64,000 bases of DNA from Paraburkholderia sp. BCC1886 (GTDB lineage: Bacteria > Pseudomonadota > Gammaproteobacteria > Burkholderiales > Burkholderiaceae). The stretch spans positions 226,161 through 290,160 of the forward strand of contig NZ_CAAJGK010000129.1 in assembly GCF_900996245.1 (NCBI RefSeq). The letters are read 5' to 3'. Below the pieces are notes generated by a model. That model saw nothing but the letters and a program-made list of their open reading frames with translations, did not search any database and had not been told where the DNA came from. Both the position numbers and the translations under genes were made by a program. This document shows, one piece after another, positions 50,298 to 59,295 of this stretch. Position 1 is the first letter of the stretch, and each line of letters starts with the position of its first letter.

Positions 50298-51914
50298 ATG
50301 AATAAGGAAAACTCGCAACCAGGCGCTCATCAACTCGGCATCGAGCTGGAGCGATTGACGGCCAAAGGCGCCTCGCGCCGCGGCGTGCTGCGCGCCCTGG
50401 GCGCTGCCGGGATGATGTCGGTCACGGGCGGCGGCCTGCTCGCCGCCAGCGGCGCAGCGCTCGCAGAGGCGAAGCCGAAGCAGGGGGGCAAGATTCGCGT
50501 CGCGACGCAATCCGCTTCCGCGGCCGACACGCTCGATCCCGCGAAAGGCGCGCTCGGCACCGACTATGTACGCGGCTTCATGTTCTACAACTGCCTGACC
50601 GAACTCGACGCGCATCTCGGCGCGAAGATGTCGCTCGCGACTTCGCTCGACACGAAGGATGCGACCGTGTGGGTGGTCAAACTGCGCAGCGGCGTGCAGT
50701 TCCACGACGGCAAGGCGCTCGCGCCCGCCGATGTGGTGTATTCGATCATGCGTCACAAGGACCCGGCCACCGCGTCCAAAGCGAAGACGCTGGCCGATCA
50801 GATCAAGGACGTGAAGGCCACGGGCCCGAACGAGGTGACGATCACGCTGGAAGGCGCGAACGCCGACCTGCCGGTAATTCTCGCGACCTCGCATTTCCAG
50901 ATCATCAAGGACGGCACGAAAGACTTCAAAACGGCGATCGGCACGGGTCCGTTCAAGGTCAAGGAGTTCTCGCCGGGCGTGCGTACCGTCGGCGTGCGCA
51001 ACGAGAAGTACTGGAAGACGGGGCTGCCGCATCTCGACGAAATCGAACTGATCGGTATCGGCGACGAATCGGCGCGCGTGAATGCGCTGCTCTCGGGCGA
51101 CGTGCAACTGATTAACTCGGTCAGCCCGCGTTCGACCACGCAGATCAAGGGCGCCGGCGGCTTCGGCGTGCTGGAGACGAAAACGGGTCTGTACACCGAC
51201 CTGATCGTGCGCGACGAGGGTGGCATTACCGGCAACGACGATTTCCGCCGCGGCATGATGTACCTGCAGGACCGCGAGCAGATGCGCCGCGCGATCTTCC
51301 AGGGCTACGGCACGATCGGTAACGACCAGCCTGTCGATCCGACCAACAAGTATTACCTGGCCGGCTTGCCGCAACGCCCGTTCGATCTGGACAAGGCGAA
51401 GTTCCACTTCCAGAAGGCCAAGGTCGGCAGCGCGCCGATCCAGATCTTTGCGTCGCCGGCAGCGGAAGGCTCGGTCGAAATGGCGATGTTCCTGCAGCAG
51501 GTCGCGCCGCAAGCCGGCCTGAACCTGCAGGTGTCGCGCGTGCCGTCCGACGGCTACTGGTCGAATCACTGGATGAAACATCCGCTGGGTTTCGGCAACG
51601 TCAATGCACGCCCGAGCGCGGACGTGATCTTCACGCAGTTCTTCAAGTCCGATGCACCGTGGAACGAAGCGAACTGGAAGAGCCCGAAGTTCGACCAGAT
51701 GCTGCTGGCCGCACGCGGCGAACCGGACGACGCCAAACGCAAGCAGATCTACGGCGACATGCAGGTGCTGGTGCATGAGAACGGCGGGATCGGCATTCCG
51801 CTATTCCAGAGTTCCATCGACGCGTACACGAGCAAGCTCAAAGGTCTCAGCTCGATTCCGCTCGCCGGTCTGATGGGCTTCATGTTCGCGGAAAACGTCT
51901 GGCTCGAAAGCTGA
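50298..51914 (+). CDS. ABC transporter substrate-binding protein, family 5 (dipeptide/opine type)
   Basis: A 538-residue periplasmic binding protein. A Tat-like signal with SRRGVLRALGAAGMMSVTGGG (about residues 27-56) precedes the mature start KQGGKIRVATQSASAADTLDPAKG. The family 5 SBP domain contains SGVQFHDGKALAPADVVYSIMRH. The start at 50298 follows GCGGAGAAG. It supplies the permease pair and fused ATPase encoded downstream. The attached heterotrimeric amine dehydrogenase suggests an opine, betaine-like or imino-acid ligand rather than a dipeptide (inference). Confidence 0.92.
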   Translation: MNKENSQPGAHQLGIELERLTAKGASRRGVLRALGAAGMMSVTGGGLLAASGAALAEAKPKQGGKIRVATQSASAADTLDPAKGALGTDYVRGFMFYNCLTELDAHLGAKMSLATSLDTKDATVWVVKLRSGVQFHDGKALAPADVVYSIMRHKDPATASKAKTLADQIKDVKATGPNEVTITLEGANADLPVILATSHFQIIKDGTKDFKTAIGTGPFKVKEFSPGVRTVGVRNEKYWKTGLPHLDEIELIGIGDESARVNALLSGDVQLINSVSPRSTTQIKGAGGFGVLETKTGLYTDLIVRDEGGITGNDDFRRGMMYLQDREQMRRAIFQGYGTIGNDQPVDPTNKYYLAGLPQRPFDLDKAKFHFQKAKVGSAPIQIFASPAAEGSVEMAMFLQQVAPQAGLNLQVSRVPSDGYWSNHWMKHPLGFGNVNARPSADVIFTQFFKSDAPWNEANWKSPKFDQMLLAARGEPDDAKRKQIYGDMQVLVHENGGIGIPLFQSSIDAYTSKLKGLSSIPLAGLMGFMFAENVWLES

Positions 51915-51989
51915 GCCTCGCGCCCGGCCCTGCAACACGCACGCTGCGTATTCCGCGGCGTGCGGCTTTAACTGAAGAGGCGACTTTCG

Positions 51990-52943
51990 ATGAAAGCACA
52001 TGCGCAACGTCTCATTGCCGCGCGACTCGGCCTCGCGCTGCTCACACTGTTGCTGGTGTCGGCAGTCGTGTTCGCCATCACCGGACTGTTGCCCGGCGAC
52101 GCGGCGCAACAGGCGCTCGGCCAGGCGGCGACCCCCGAAGCCGTGGCCGCCTTGCGGCATCAGTTCGGTCTCGATCAGCCCGCGCTGCAACGCTACTTCG
52201 TGTGGCTGCTGCATGTGGTCAGCGGCAACTTCGGCACGTCGTTGTCGAACAATCTGCCCGTTAGCCAGCTGATCGGTACGCGACTGCCCAATTCGCTGGT
52301 GCTCGCCGGTCTGACGGCGCTGGTCTCGGTGCCGGTGGCGCTGGCGATCGGCATTGCCTCGGCCATGTTCCGCGGTTCGCTGCTCGACCGTACGCTCAAC
52401 GTACTCACGCTGTCGACCGTCGCCGTGCCGGAGTTCCTGATCGCGACCATTGCCGTGCTGATCTTCGCGGTGAAGCTGCGCTGGCTGCCCGCGCTGTCGT
52501 ATCTGTCGGAAGTGCATTCGTTCGGGGCGCTGTTGCGCATCTACGCGATGCCGGTGATGACGCTGTGCTGCGTGCTGGTTGCGCAGATGGCGCGCATGAC
52601 CCGCGCGGCCGTGCTCGATCAGCTCAATTCGTCGTATGTGGAAATGGCGCTGCTCAAGGGCGCGTCGCCGGTGCGCGTGGTGTGGCGGCATGTATTGCCG
52701 AACACGGTCGGCCCGATTGCGAACGCGGTGGCGCTGAGTCTTTCCTATCTGTTCGGCGGCGTCGTGATCGTCGAATCGATTTTCAATTATCCGGGCCTGG
52801 CCAGCCTGATGGTGGACGCGGTGACCAACCGCGACATGCCCCTCGTGCAGGGCTGCGTGATGGTGTTCTGTGCGGCGTATCTCGCACTCGTGCTGATCGC
52901 CGACCTGTGTCAGATCGTCTCCAACCCGAGGCTGCGTCGATGA
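51990..52943 (+). CDS. ABC transporter permease (DppB/OppB-like)
   Basis: A 317-residue inner-membrane permease with six predicted helices. The DppB opening (RLIAARLGLALLTLLLVSAVVF), FGLDQPALQRYFVWL and the cytoplasmic EAA loop (YVEMALLKGASPVRVVWRHVLPNTVGPI) are present. Its stop overlaps the start of the DppC-like gene by 4 bp (ATGA). Confidence 0.93.
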   Translation: MKAHAQRLIAARLGLALLTLLLVSAVVFAITGLLPGDAAQQALGQAATPEAVAALRHQFGLDQPALQRYFVWLLHVVSGNFGTSLSNNLPVSQLIGTRLPNSLVLAGLTALVSVPVALAIGIASAMFRGSLLDRTLNVLTLSTVAVPEFLIATIAVLIFAVKLRWLPALSYLSEVHSFGALLRIYAMPVMTLCCVLVAQMARMTRAAVLDQLNSSYVEMALLKGASPVRVVWRHVLPNTVGPIANAVALSLSYLFGGVVIVESIFNYPGLASLMVDAVTNRDMPLVQGCVMVFCAAYLALVLIADLCQIVSNPRLRR

Positions 52944-53890
52944 TGAGCCAACCAACCAATCCCCACCACGTGCCGCACGCCGGCACCGAACTGTACGACG
53001 TGCGCCGCGACGAAGTGGTCGTCGAACCCGCGCCCGCCGAAGTCCCGGTCGTCAAACAGGGCGTGTTCAGGCGGCTGGTGACCCGCTTTTCCGTGCTCGG
53101 CCTGATCGGCCTGGCGATGGTCGCGTTCTGGCTGATCGTCGCCTTCATCGGCCCGCTGATCGCGCCGTATAAAGGCGGGGCGCTGACCTCGACGGAAATC
53201 TTCGGCCGCTACAGCGCGGCTTACCCGCTCGGCACCGATTATCTCGGCCGCGACATGCTCAGCCGGATTCTGTACGGCGCGCGCTATACGGTCGGTCTCG
53301 CGCTGGCCGCAGCGGTGCTGGCGAGCCTGATCGGCACGTTTTTCGGTCTGCTCGCGGCCGTCTCGGGCCGGGTGATCGACGAGATTTTGAGCCGCCTGTT
53401 CGACGCGCTCATTTCGATTCCGAGCAAGGTGCTCGCGCTGGTGGTGATCGCCGCGTTCGGTTCGTCGATTCCGATGCTGACGACCGTCGCCGCGCTCGCC
53501 TACATTCCCGGCGCGTTCCGCATCTCGCGCTCGCTCGCGGTCAATCTGATGAACCTCGAATACGTGCAGGTGGCGCGAGCGCGCGGCGAGGGCATCTTCT
53601 ATATCGCGCGAGTCGAAGTGCTGCCGAACATGATGCATCCGATGCTCGCCGATTTCGGCTTGCGCTTCGTGTTCATCGTGCTGCTGCTGAGCGGACTGAG
53701 CTTCCTCGGTCTCGGCGTGCAACCGCCGAATGCCGACTGGGGTTCGCTCGTGCGCGAGAACATCGGCGGCCTGTCGGAAGGCGCGCCCGCCGTGCTGATG
53801 CCGGCCGTCGCGATCGCGACGCTGACCATCGGCATGAATCTGCTGATCGACAATCTGCGGCGCCGCAGCCGTAGCCACGGAGGTGCGTGA
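52940..53890 (+). CDS. ABC transporter permease (DppC/OppC-like)
   Basis: A 316-residue permease. About 55 hydrophilic residues precede the first membrane helix. The DppC hallmarks are HPLGTDYLGRDMLSR-like (YPLGTDYLGRDMLSRILYGARYT) and the EAA loop EYVQVARARGEGIFYIARVEVLPN, then LGLGVQPPNADWGSLVREN. Two tandem ATG codons start the gene at 52940 and 52943, overlapping the DppB-like stop. It overlaps the fused ATPase gene by one base. Confidence 0.92.
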   Translation: MMSQPTNPHHVPHAGTELYDVRRDEVVVEPAPAEVPVVKQGVFRRLVTRFSVLGLIGLAMVAFWLIVAFIGPLIAPYKGGALTSTEIFGRYSAAYPLGTDYLGRDMLSRILYGARYTVGLALAAAVLASLIGTFFGLLAAVSGRVIDEILSRLFDALISIPSKVLALVVIAAFGSSIPMLTTVAALAYIPGAFRISRSLAVNLMNLEYVQVARARGEGIFYIARVEVLPNMMHPMLADFGLRFVFIVLLLSGLSFLGLGVQPPNADWGSLVRENIGGLSEGAPAVLMPAVAIATLTIGMNLLIDNLRRRSRSHGGA

Positions 53891-55734
53891 TGGCTGAACG
53901 GGACATGATCGAAGTGAAAGGCCTGCGCGTCGTCGCGGGCGCTGCACCCGGGCCGGTGACGGAAATCGTCAAGGGCGTCGATTTCTCGGTGAAGAAGGGC
54001 GAAGTGCTCGCGTTGATCGGCGAGTCGGGTTCGGGCAAGACCACCATCGCGCTGTCGCTGCTCGGCTATGCGCGCGCGGGCTGTGCGATCAGCGGCGGCT
54101 CGGTGCGTATCGGCGAGGTCGAGGTGTTGTCGCTCGACGAGAAGGGGCGCCGTGCGCTGCGCGCGCGGACCGTCGCGTATGTCGCACAAAGCGCGGCGGC
54201 CGGCTTCAATCCGGCGCGCACGATCATGGATCAGGTCATCGAACCGGCCTTGCTGCATCGCCTGATGACGAAGGAAGCGGCGCGCGCGAAGGCGATCGGC
54301 CTGTTCCGGGCGCTCGCGTTGCCCGCGCCCGACACGCTCGGCGAGCGCTATCCGCATCAGGTCTCGGGCGGCCAGTTGCAGCGTTTGATGGCGGCGATGG
54401 CGTTGATCACCGATCCGGCCGTCGTCGTGTTCGACGAGCCGACCACTGCGCTCGACGTCACCACGCAGATCGAGGTGCTCGCGGCGTTCAAGAAGGTGGT
54501 GCGCGAACTCGGCACCACGGCTGTTTATGTCTCGCACGATCTGGCCGTGGTCGCGCAGATGGCGGACCGCATCGTCGTGCTGAACGGCGGCGCTGTCAAA
54601 GAAAACGGTGCGGTCGCGCAAGTGCTCGACGCGCCGGCGGATGCCTACACGCGGCAGTTGCTGGCTGCGACGCGGCGCCCCGAAGCCGTGCTGAGCGTGC
54701 CGGCGAACGTCGCTCCCAACGAAGCGCCGCTGCTCGAGATTCGCGGACTCTCCGCGGGTTATGGCCGAATCGACCGCTGGGGCGTGCCTGCGGTGCGCGT
54801 GCTGGACGACGTGAGTCTGGCGATTCCACGCGGCCGCGCGCTCGGCGTGATCGGCGAATCCGGCTCGGGCAAGACGACGCTCGCGCGCGTGGTGGCGGGG
54901 CTCGTCGAACGGGCGCGCGGCGAGGTGCTGTTCAAAGGCGAGCCGCTCGCGGCCAGTATCGCGCGGCGCACGCCGGAGCAGTACCGGCAGATCCAGATCG
55001 TGTTCCAGAACGCCGATACGGCGCTCAACCCCAGCCATTCCATCGCCGATATTCTCGGCCGGCCGCTCGCGTTCTATCACCATCTGCGTGGCGCGGCCGC
55101 TAAAAAACGCATGCTGGCGCTGCTCGATCTGGTGAGGCTGCCGGCATCGATTGCGACCCGCACACCGGCGGGCCTGTCCGGCGGACAGAAACAGCGTGTG
55201 AATCTGGCGCGCGCGCTCGCCGCCGATCCCGCGCTGATTCTGTGCGACGAGGTCACGTCGGCGCTCGACACCGTGGTCGGCGCGGCCATTCTCGATCTGC
55301 TCGGCGAATTGCGGCGCGAACTCGGCGTGTCGTACATGTTCATCAGCCACGATATTTCGACGGTGCGCGCGATCTGCGACGACGTGATCGTGCTGTATGC
55401 GGGACATCGCGTGGAAGCCGGGCATCGCGACATCCTCTCCGCGCCGCCTTATCACCCGTACACGGGCCTGCTGGTGGATTCCGTGCCGGCGCTGCAACCC
55501 GGCTGGCTCGACGCGCGCCGCGAGATCGTCGCGAGCGCACTGCCGGCGATGGGCGAGAGCGCGGACATTGCGGAGTTGTGCACGTTCCGCGCGCGCTGCC
55601 CGGTGCGGATCGACGGCAAATGCAACGTCACGCCGCCGTCGGTCAAACGGCTGCCTTCGGGCGCGGAGATTCTGTGCCACCATCCGGCCGCCGAACTGAA
55701 CCGCTTGCAAACCCTGGAGGCGAGCCCGGCATGA
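53890..55734 (+). CDS. fused double ABC ATPase (DppD-DppF-like)
   Basis: A 614-residue protein with two complete ATPase domains. Both have Walker A GESGSGKTT (near residues 40 and 325). The signatures are VSGGQLQRLMAAMAL and LSGGQKQRVNLARAL. The Walker B motifs are VVVFDEPTTALDV and LILCDEVTSALDT; the second has Val in place of the usual Pro. The C-terminus carries the Cys-rich oligopeptide-transporter tail CTFRARCPVRIDGKC. Fusion of the D and F subunits replaces two separate genes. The start at 53890 follows GGAGG. It overlaps the iron-sulfur gene by 4 bp. Confidence 0.93.
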   Translation: MAERDMIEVKGLRVVAGAAPGPVTEIVKGVDFSVKKGEVLALIGESGSGKTTIALSLLGYARAGCAISGGSVRIGEVEVLSLDEKGRRALRARTVAYVAQSAAAGFNPARTIMDQVIEPALLHRLMTKEAARAKAIGLFRALALPAPDTLGERYPHQVSGGQLQRLMAAMALITDPAVVVFDEPTTALDVTTQIEVLAAFKKVVRELGTTAVYVSHDLAVVAQMADRIVVLNGGAVKENGAVAQVLDAPADAYTRQLLAATRRPEAVLSVPANVAPNEAPLLEIRGLSAGYGRIDRWGVPAVRVLDDVSLAIPRGRALGVIGESGSGKTTLARVVAGLVERARGEVLFKGEPLAASIARRTPEQYRQIQIVFQNADTALNPSHSIADILGRPLAFYHHLRGAAAKKRMLALLDLVRLPASIATRTPAGLSGGQKQRVNLARALAADPALILCDEVTSALDTVVGAAILDLLGELRRELGVSYMFISHDISTVRAICDDVIVLYAGHRVEAGHRDILSAPPYHPYTGLLVDSVPALQPGWLDARREIVASALPAMGESADIAELCTFRARCPVRIDGKCNVTPPSVKRLPSGAEILCHHPAAELNRLQTLEASPA

Positions 55735-56042
55735 ACGGACGTTTTGTGCGTCTCGCGGAAACCGGTCGCAAGACCTTTCCGATCACCGTCGACGGCGTCG
55801 AGCAGATGGCGGCCGAAGGCGATACGTTGATGGTCGCGTTGCTCACCGGCACCCGCACGTTGCGCGATTCCGAATTCGGCGACGGCCGGCGTGCCGGCTT
55901 CTGCCTGATGGGCGCGTGTCAGGACTGCTGGGTGTGGACCGCGCAAGGCGAGCGCGTGCGCGCCTGCAGCACGCCGGCGACGCCCGGCATGTCGATCGTC
56001 ACGCGACTCGCTGCCGTGGAGGGCGTATGGCCACGCGCGTAG
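55731..56042 (+). CDS. small [2Fe-2S] subunit of heterotrimeric amine/opine dehydrogenase
   Basis: A 103-residue ferredoxin-like protein with the plant-type cluster motif GFCLMGACQDCWV and the fourth Cys in RACSTPA. It corresponds to the gamma subunit of opine oxidase / D-hydroxyproline dehydrogenase / HcnABC-type complexes, relaying electrons between the two flavoproteins encoded next. The start at 55731 overlaps the ATPase stop (ATGA) and follows GGAGG. It overlaps the alpha-subunit gene by 16 bp. Confidence 0.9.
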   Translation: MNGRFVRLAETGRKTFPITVDGVEQMAAEGDTLMVALLTGTRTLRDSEFGDGRRAGFCLMGACQDCWVWTAQGERVRACSTPATPGMSIVTRLAAVEGVWPRA

Positions 56043-57433
56043 TGGTGATCGGCGCGGGACCGGCAGGGGTGCGTGCGGCGGAGGCGCTGGTCGAAGCCGG
56101 GCTGCGGCCGGTCGTCGTCGATGAAGGACGACGCGATGGTGGGCAGATTTATCGACGTCAGCCCGACGGCTTTACGCGCAGCTATTCTGCGCTCTACGGG
56201 ACCGAGGCCGCGCGCGCCGAGTCGTTGCACCGGCGCTTCGATGCGTTGAAAGCCAGCATCGACTATCTGCCGGACACGCTGGTCTGGAATATCTCGCCGA
56301 ATACGCTGCATCTGACGAGCGGCACGCGTTACCGGACGCTCGAGTTCGACGCGCTGATCGTCTGCAGTGGCGCAACGGACCGGCTGATGCCGGTCAAAGG
56401 CTGGCAGCACGCCGGCACGTACACCCTCGGCGGTGCGCAGGTCGCGCTGAAATCGCAGGGCTGCGCCATCGGCTCGCGCATCGTGATGATGGGCAGCGGG
56501 CCGCTGCTGTATCTGGTCGCCGCGCAGTACGTGAAGGCAGGCGCGCAGCTTGCCGCGGTGCTCGACACGTCGACGCCGATGCAGCGCGTCGCCGCGTTGC
56601 CTCGCTTACTGGCGATTCCCGCCGCGCTCGGCAAAGGCATCGCGCTGATGCGGGTGCTCGCCGCGGCTCGCGTGCCGGTTCATCGCGGCGTGCAGCCGCT
56701 CGAGATAAAAGGCACGCCGCAGGACGGCGTGAGCGCGGTCGAAGTCGCGCTGCACGGAGGTGAGCGTCTCGAAGTGCCTTGCGATGCAGTCGCGATCGGG
56801 TATCACTTGCGGCCCGAGACGCAACTCGCCGACCTCGCAGGCTGCCAGTTTGTGTTCGACGCCGACACGCAGCAGTGGCTGCCGCAAATCGATACCGATG
56901 GCCGCAGCAGCGTGCCCGGCGTGTACCTGGCGGGCGACGGCGCGCGCGTGCGCGGCGCCGATGCGGCCGAGCGCTCCGGCCGTCTCGCGGCGCTTGCCGC
57001 GTTGCAGGATCGCGGCATGCCGGTGAGCGGCGTGGAACGCCTGCGCGCCGAACTCGCGCGCTTTACGCGCTTCGCCGCGGGCTTGCGGCAGGCGTTCCCG
57101 TGGCCGGCGCGATTCGCGGCGGCGCTGCCCGACGAAACGATCGTCTGCCGCTGCGAGGCGATTACTGCCGGTGAGTTGCGCCGCGTCGTACGCGAGTCGG
57201 GCGCGACGGAAGCGAATCGCGCGAAGGCATTTTCACGCGTCGGCATGGGTCGCTGTCAGGGACGCTATTGCGCGCATGCGGGCGCGGAAGTGATCGCCGC
57301 GGCGGCCTGCGTTCCGCTGTCTGCGGTAGGACGCCTGCGCGGTCAGGCACCGGTCAAGCCGCTGCCGGTGGCGCTGACCGAAGCATCCGGCGAAGCATCG
57401 AGCGAAGCAATGAAGGACGAGGTGACCGAATGA
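56027..57433 (+). CDS. FAD/[2Fe-2S] alpha subunit of heterotrimeric amine/opine dehydrogenase
   Basis: A 468-residue pyridine-nucleotide-disulfide-oxidoreductase-like flavoprotein. The FAD motif is VVVIGAGPAGVRAAEAL; a second Rossmann motif is IVMMGSGPLLYLVAAQ. VPGVYLAGDGARVRGADAAE lies near the end of the flavin domain. A C-terminal BFD-like [2Fe-2S] domain has IVCRCEAIT and GMGRCQGRYC (CxC and CxxxxC). This layout is that of OoxA, HcnB and the hydroxyproline/proline dehydrogenase alpha subunit. The start at 56027 follows GGAGGGCGT. It overlaps the beta-subunit gene by 4 bp. Confidence 0.9.
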   Translation: MATRVVVIGAGPAGVRAAEALVEAGLRPVVVDEGRRDGGQIYRRQPDGFTRSYSALYGTEAARAESLHRRFDALKASIDYLPDTLVWNISPNTLHLTSGTRYRTLEFDALIVCSGATDRLMPVKGWQHAGTYTLGGAQVALKSQGCAIGSRIVMMGSGPLLYLVAAQYVKAGAQLAAVLDTSTPMQRVAALPRLLAIPAALGKGIALMRVLAAARVPVHRGVQPLEIKGTPQDGVSAVEVALHGGERLEVPCDAVAIGYHLRPETQLADLAGCQFVFDADTQQWLPQIDTDGRSSVPGVYLAGDGARVRGADAAERSGRLAALAALQDRGMPVSGVERLRAELARFTRFAAGLRQAFPWPARFAAALPDETIVCRCEAITAGELRRVVRESGATEANRAKAFSRVGMGRCQGRYCAHAGAEVIAAAACVPLSAVGRLRGQAPVKPLPVALTEASGEASSEAMKDEVTE

Positions 57434-58602
57434 GCACGACGACGACCGGCAATGAAGCCGATGTGATCGTGATCGGCGGCGGCATCATGGGCACGACGAC
57501 CGCGCTGTTCCTGCGTGAGCGCAAGCGCTCGGTGATTCTGCTCGAACGCGGACTCACCGGGCAGCAGGCGAGCGGCGTGAATTTCGGCGGCATCCGCCGG
57601 CAGGGCCGTGCGCTGCCGCAACTCGCGATGGCCAACCGCGCGCTGCGCACGTGGCAACGCTCGGCGCAGATGCTCGGCGAAGACATCGAGTTTCTCGCCT
57701 CGGCCCACACGCGCGTGTGCTACCACCAGCAGGACGTGGAGAACTTCGATCAATACGCGCTGGATGCGCGCGCCTACGGACTCGACCTCGAAGTACTGCA
57801 CGGCAAAGCCATGTTCGAACGTTTTCCGTTTCTCGGCCGCGAGGTGCTGGCCGCGTCGATCTCGCCGCTCGACGGTCACGCCAATCCGCGGCTCGCGGCG
57901 CCCGCGTTCGGTCGTGCGGCCGCGCGGCTCGGCGCGCGGGTCGTCGAGAACACGGAAATCGTAAGGGTCGAAAAAGAAGCAGGGCGGTTCCGTGTGGAAA
58001 GCGCGCGCGGCGACGTGTATTGGGCCGCGCAACTGGTGATCTGCGCCGGCGCGTGGGCGGGCAGGCTGACTGCGCAGTTCGGCGAAACCGTGCCCATCGC
58101 CGCGCGCGGACCGCAAATGTGCGTGACCGAACCGGTGCCTTACGTATTCCGTTCGTCGATGGGCGTGTTCACGTCGATCAAGGAAGAGAGCATCTATTTC
58201 CGGCAGATTCCACGCGGCAACATCATCGTCGGCGGCGGTCCGGCGGGTCCTGCCGATATCGCCACGAGTCGTGCATCGGTGTTGCCGGCCAATACCGTGC
58301 GACAGGTCGCGCAAATGCGCCGTCTCGTGCCGGCGCTGGCGCCGCTTCACGTGATTCGCGTGTGGAGCGGTGTGGAAAGTTATCTGCCCGATGGCGAGCC
58401 GGTGATCGGTCCGAGCAGCCGGGTCGACGGCTTGTTCTACGCATTCGGGTTCTGCGGGTCGGGCTTTCAGATCGGGCCGGGCGTCGGCGAGACGCTGGCC
58501 GAACTCATCGATACCGGCAGCACGTCCATTTCACTCGACTCGTTTTCCATCCGGCGCTTCGCGCAGCAGGATGCGGCTTTACCGACTGGCGTGACGTCAT
58601 GA
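57430..58602 (+). CDS. DAO-type FAD beta subunit of heterotrimeric amine/opine dehydrogenase
   Basis: A 390-residue flavoprotein with VIVIGGGIMGTTTALFLRERKRSVILLE and GVNFGGIRRQGR at the N-terminus. The C-terminal DAO motif is FYAFGFCGSGFQIGPGVGETLAEL. It is homologous to OoxB, HcnC and sarcosine oxidase beta and would hold the active site that dehydrogenates the imino or secondary amino group. The start at 57430 overlaps the alpha-subunit stop and its own stop overlaps the AraC gene, both as ATGA. Confidence 0.9.
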   Translation: MSTTTTGNEADVIVIGGGIMGTTTALFLRERKRSVILLERGLTGQQASGVNFGGIRRQGRALPQLAMANRALRTWQRSAQMLGEDIEFLASAHTRVCYHQQDVENFDQYALDARAYGLDLEVLHGKAMFERFPFLGREVLAASISPLDGHANPRLAAPAFGRAAARLGARVVENTEIVRVEKEAGRFRVESARGDVYWAAQLVICAGAWAGRLTAQFGETVPIAARGPQMCVTEPVPYVFRSSMGVFTSIKEESIYFRQIPRGNIIVGGGPAGPADIATSRASVLPANTVRQVAQMRRLVPALAPLHVIRVWSGVESYLPDGEPVIGPSSRVDGLFYAFGFCGSGFQIGPGVGETLAELIDTGSTSISLDSFSIRRFAQQDAALPTGVTS

Positions 58603-59063
58603 AACAAGCCATCGGCCTGAACGCTGCCCGCGCGTTTATCGAAGCCCATTTCGACGAACCCGTCACGCTGGCTCAACTCGCCGAGCTATCGGCGTTGAGC
58701 GTGTCGCGTTTTGCCACCGTCTTTCGCGAGCAATTCGGCTCGTCGCCTTACCGGTACCTGTGCGGCCTGCGGATTCAGCGCGCGCAGACGCTGTTGCTCG
58801 AAGGCGTGCCGGGATCGGCGGTCGCGACCGAGGTGGGGTTCTTCGATCAAAGCCATTTCGGCCGGCATTTCAAGAAGTGCTGTGGAATGACGCCGAGCCG
58901 GTTCATGCAGCTCGCCGCGGCGAACGGGAGTCGATCGCAGCTTCGGCATGAGTTGCCGTCGCTGACGCCGGCTTATGGACGCGACGTCGGCGCCGATGCC
59001 GGCAAACGCGATACCCGGCGTCCCGCGCGCCCGATTTCTTCTCTCGAGACCTCCATCACATGA
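58599..59063 (+). CDS. AraC-family DNA-binding protein lacking an effector domain
   Basis: A 154-residue protein consisting of the double helix-turn-helix of AraC/XylS (about residues 5-105: ARAFIEAHFDEPVTLAQLAELSALSVSRFATVFREQFG and VATEVGFFDQSHFGRHFKKCCGMTPSRF). A basic, Pro/Arg-rich tail follows. There is no room for an N-terminal sensing domain: the start at 58599 is embedded in the overlap with the oxidase stop. It is unusual for such a regulator to sit inside the operon it probably controls. It is followed by an overlapping aldehyde dehydrogenase remnant. Confidence 0.85.
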   Translation: MKQAIGLNAARAFIEAHFDEPVTLAQLAELSALSVSRFATVFREQFGSSPYRYLCGLRIQRAQTLLLEGVPGSAVATEVGFFDQSHFGRHFKKCCGMTPSRFMQLAAANGSRSQLRHELPSLTPAYGRDVGADAGKRDTRRPARPISSLETSIT

Positions 59064-59179
59064 AGCATGCCTTGCAGTTTTATATCGACGGCGCGTGGGT
59101 CGAGCCGTCTGGAAAAGAAGGGCATCGTCGGTTCCGGCGCGTGAATAAGCCCGAATCGATGCATTTCGACAACAACTAA
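59060..59179 (+). pseudogene. truncated aldehyde dehydrogenase remnant (39 codons)
   Basis: The ATG overlaps the AraC stop as ATGA, exactly as for the preceding genes in the operon. The product begins MKHALQFYIDGAWVEPSGKE, a typical aldehyde dehydrogenase N-terminus (first strands, F-I-D-G-x-W-V), but leaves the family pattern after about 20 residues and ends at TAA after 39. No further ALDH sequence follows in any frame before the next gene. It looks like the 5' end of a gene whose body was deleted. The following intergenic DNA holds a weak hairpin (GGCTGC/GCAGCC, 59233-59252). Confidence 0.65.
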
Positions 59180-59295
59180 TCTGACCGGTTGATCGCCTGT
59201 TTTTGACTGCGTACGCTCCTTCAATACCGAACGGCTGCAAAAACTCGCAGCCATCGGCAATCAGAAAACGTCGGCGCGTACGGGGAAAACTGGCA

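Noticed and set aside
55731..58602. Hydrogen cyanide synthase (HcnABC) reading of the heterotrimer
   Set aside because: The subunit layout is the same, but the operon context (family 5 ABC importer, DAO and ALDH genes) fits opine or imino-acid oxidation better than glycine-to-HCN conversion.
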